From Bifidobacteriaceae bacterium (GTDB taxonomy: Bacteria > Actinomycetota > Actinomycetes > Actinomycetales > WQXJ01), in contig JAIRNM010000080.1 in NCBI GenBank assembly GCA_031258055.1, positions 1-7,348 of the forward strand: 7,348 bases of DNA. Direction: 5' to 3'. Positions 5,593 to 7,348 of this stretch are shown here, in pieces. The notes beneath the pieces were generated by a model. The model was given only the letters and a program-made list of their open reading frames with translations, searched no databases and was not told the origin of the DNA. The position numbers and the translations under genes were made by a program. Every line of letters begins with the position of its first letter. Position 1 is the stretch's first letter.

Positions 5593-6903
5593 TCACATTG
5601 TGCGGGCCACGGCGGCGTAGGTGGCGACCAGGGCCGCCGCCACATGATCCCAGGTGCGCTGGCGGCCCAGTTCAATACCGCCCACGCTAAGGCGAGCGGC
5701 CAGGCCCGGTTCGGTCAGGACTCGCTCAATCGCCAGCGCCCATTCGGCCGGACGGCGCGAGGCAACCAGCAAGCCGGTCACACCGTCGACCACCGAGGAA
5801 CGCAACCCGGTCGTGTCAGCACCGATCACCGGCGTGCCGCAAGCCGCCGCTTCGAGTGCCACCAGCCCGAAGGTCTCCGAACGCGAGGGCATCAGCGCCG
5901 CTCTTGCCCCGCGCATCAAGGAGGCCAAGCGGCCGGGACTTTGGGGGCCGAGGAAGACGACGGCATCGGCCACCCCTAACTCTGCGGCCAGCGTCTTCAA
6001 GTGGGCCGCGTACTCGAGGTGACCGGAACCAGGGGCACCGGAGACGACCAGGGTGGGGCGCGCGGCGGCCGGTACAGCGGCCAAGGCCCGGATCGCCAGG
6101 TCCTGCCCCTTAATCGGCTGCACCCGCCCGGCCATCAGCAGATACCCGGCCGGGCCGCGCCAAGCGGCGGGCAGCGAAGCTAGGTCCGGACCGGCGCCGG
6201 GTCGGAAAACGGTGCCGTCCACGCCGGGGCCGACCACCGTCACACGCCCCGGATCAGCGCCATAATCCCCGACGATGCCGTCGCGTTCGGCCGCGCTCAC
6301 CGTCACCACCCGCGCCGCCCGAGTGACCAATTCGCGCTCGCCTTCTAATCTGATCGCGGCCTCAGGCGTGTCTTCCGCCGCTAAGTCACGGTTCTTCATG
6401 GCGGCGACGGTGTGCAGTGACTGGACATGCGGCACTCCCCAACTAGCCGCGGCTGCTTGCCCGGCCAGGCCGGACAACCAATAGTGCGAGTGCACCAGAT
6501 CCGGTCGGCTCTGACGGGCGAGCGCGGCCGCGAATTCAGGCGCGAGCGCCGGCAGATCGGACTTCTCGACCGGCTCAGCCGGACCGGCCCTCAGATAATG
6601 AAGGACGGCCGTACCCGGCCCATCGCCGCTCCCTAAAGGCGCCGCGCCTTGGGACAACTCCTCGGCGCTGGTCGCCCGCGTGTAAACCGAGACCTGGTGC
6701 CCCAAGCGGGCGAACGCCGCCGCCACGGCGCGAAGGTAGACGTTCATACCGCCGGCATCACCCACTCCTGGCCGAGCCAGCGGCGAGGTGTGTAAACAGA
6801 TAAGCGCCAGCCTCATGCCGCCGGGGCCGTCGGCTCGGTTTGCCATGGGCTTGGGGCCTTGCTCAGCCAGAGTGCGGCAACCGCAAAAAGTCAAGCCAGT
6901 CAT
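5593..6903 (-). CDS. mshA: D-inositol-3-phosphate glycosyltransferase (mycothiol synthesis)
   Basis: MshA is a GT-B, GT4-family enzyme that joins GlcNAc from UDP-GlcNAc to 1D-myo-inositol 3-phosphate, the first committed step to mycothiol in the cytoplasm. In the 436-residue frame, the N-terminal domain shows HTSPLARPGVGDAGGMNVY (38-56) and HSHYWLSG (138-145). The C-terminal domain shows GRVQPIKG (259-266) and SETFGLVALE (342-351). Positions known to contact substrate in C. glutamicum MshA (recalled from memory) have counterparts here: K114, Y141, T165 and R185 for inositol phosphate; R260, K265, E343 and E351 for UDP-sugar. Spacings match except for one loop before Y141. The start is uncertain: the ATG at 6903 overlaps the M20 stop as ATGA but has only a weak GGTGA nearby and gives a 29-residue nonconserved leader. 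In-frame ATGs at 6846 and 6816 are alternatives; conservation begins at 6816. Confidence 0.92.
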   Translation of the reverse strand: MTGLTFCGCRTLAEQGPKPMANRADGPGGMRLALICLHTSPLARPGVGDAGGMNVYLRAVAAAFARLGHQVSVYTRATSAEELSQGAAPLGSGDGPGTAVLHYLRAGPAEPVEKSDLPALAPEFAAALARQSRPDLVHSHYWLSGLAGQAAAASWGVPHVQSLHTVAAMKNRDLAAEDTPEAAIRLEGERELVTRAARVVTVSAAERDGIVGDYGADPGRVTVVGPGVDGTVFRPGAGPDLASLPAAWRGPAGYLLMAGRVQPIKGQDLAIRALAAVPAAARPTLVVSGAPGSGHLEYAAHLKTLAAELGVADAVVFLGPQSPGRLASLMRGARAALMPSRSETFGLVALEAAACGTPVIGADTTGLRSSVVDGVTGLLVASRRPAEWALAIERVLTEPGLAARLSVGGIELGRQRTWDHVAAALVATYAAVARTM

Positions 6904-7348
6904 GCGCTCACCGCCGTCGCCGCCAGGACGTTCACGCCAACCGGGATGGCGCCCTCGTCCGGTTCGAAATCCGCTTGATGCAGGTCGAAGGCGGGCGCGC
7001 CCGGCACTCGCACGCCCAGGCGCATGAGGGCACCTGGGACCTCGCGCAAGTAGTAGGCGAAGTCTTCGCCGCCCATTGATTGTTCAGCCACCAAGACGTT
7101 GTTGGCGCCGAGGACTGATCGCGCGGCGGTTCCCATCAAACCGGTCACGGCCGGGTCGTTGACCACTGGCGGCACGCCACGCTGGTAATGCAATTCCGCC
7201 CGGATCCCGTATTGGTCCGCCACCAACGGCACAGCTTGCTTAATGATGGCTGCCGCTTGATGCCAAGTGCGCATGTCACCGGCCCGCAGCGTGCCCTTCA
7301 TCAGCGCCGATGACGGGATCGCGTTATGGACTTCACCGGCGTGAACGG
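6900..7348 (-). CDS. M20-family metal-dependent amidohydrolase/peptidase, N-terminus outside window
   Basis: The last 148 residues of a zinc-type M20 (M20D-like) hydrolase are visible; the gene enters from the right edge. These enzymes cut amide bonds, for example in N-acyl amino acids. Visible signs are the dimerisation-domain phrase VHNAIPSSALMKGTLR at the edge, typical of the family's lid domain. The catalytic-domain phrase GGEDFAYYLREVPGALMRLG follows, and then LHQADFEPDEGAIPVGV near the end, whose His corresponds to the last metal ligand. The stop overlaps the mshA ATG by 4 bases (ATGA), so the two are probably cotranscribed. The substrate cannot be told from this part. It is not MshB, the mycothiol-pathway deacetylase, which belongs to the unrelated LmbE family. 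Confidence 0.88.
   Translation of the reverse strand, partial: VHAGEVHNAIPSSALMKGTLRAGDMRTWHQAAAIIKQAVPLVADQYGIRAELHYQRGVPPVVNDPAVTGLMGTAARSVLGANNVLVAEQSMGGEDFAYYLREVPGALMRLGVRVPGAPAFDLHQADFEPDEGAIPVGVNVLAATAVSA

Noticed and set aside
5368..5979. 203-codon plus-strand open frame
   Set aside because: Most of it is antisense to conserved mshA motifs; the Arg/Gly/His-rich composition is typical of a shadow frame.

Overview
The window is GC-rich, densely packed bacterial DNA, most likely from an actinobacterium. The main support is a recognisable mshA, the committing glycosyltransferase of mycothiol synthesis, a thiol made essentially only by Actinobacteria. ATGA stop/start overlaps and a ferritin-like/VIT1 fusion transporter fit that. 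I cannot name genus or family.

Layout, left to right. Positions 1-3285 (minus strand) hold a pyruvate dehydrogenase operon read right to left: pdhA (E1 alpha), pdhB (E1 beta) and pdhC (E2, running off the left edge). The genes overlap by 4 and 8 bases and each has its own Shine-Dalgarno sequence, so the subunits are probably made by coupled translation. Together they turn pyruvate and CoA into acetyl-CoA, with the lipoyl group of E2 carrying the acetyl unit. E3 is not in the window.

Positions 3286-3577 form a divergent intergenic region with an AT-rich patch and inverted repeats. It should hold the control sites for pdhA (leftward) and for the next gene (rightward).

Positions 3578-4675 (plus strand) encode a membrane protein that joins an N-terminal ferritin-like (erythrin) diiron domain to a VIT1/CCC1 iron/manganese transporter domain. 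It is probably an iron exporter or detoxifier.

Positions 4676-5592 contain no gene I recognise. They hold a very stable hairpin, a weakly supported minus-strand ORF with promoter-like, SD-like and terminator-like flanks, a short direct repeat, and a second hairpin near the end of mshA.

Positions 5593-7348 (minus strand) hold the end of an M20-family amidohydrolase followed by mshA, again joined by an ATGA overlap.

The enzyme genes are ordinary metabolism. The points that deserve a second look are the long tails on E1 alpha, the use of a two-subunit E1 in an actinobacterium, the erythrin-transporter fusion with a glutamate-poor loop, the M20/mshA coupling, and the unexplained 0.9-kb gap. I found no convincing new defence or mobile system.
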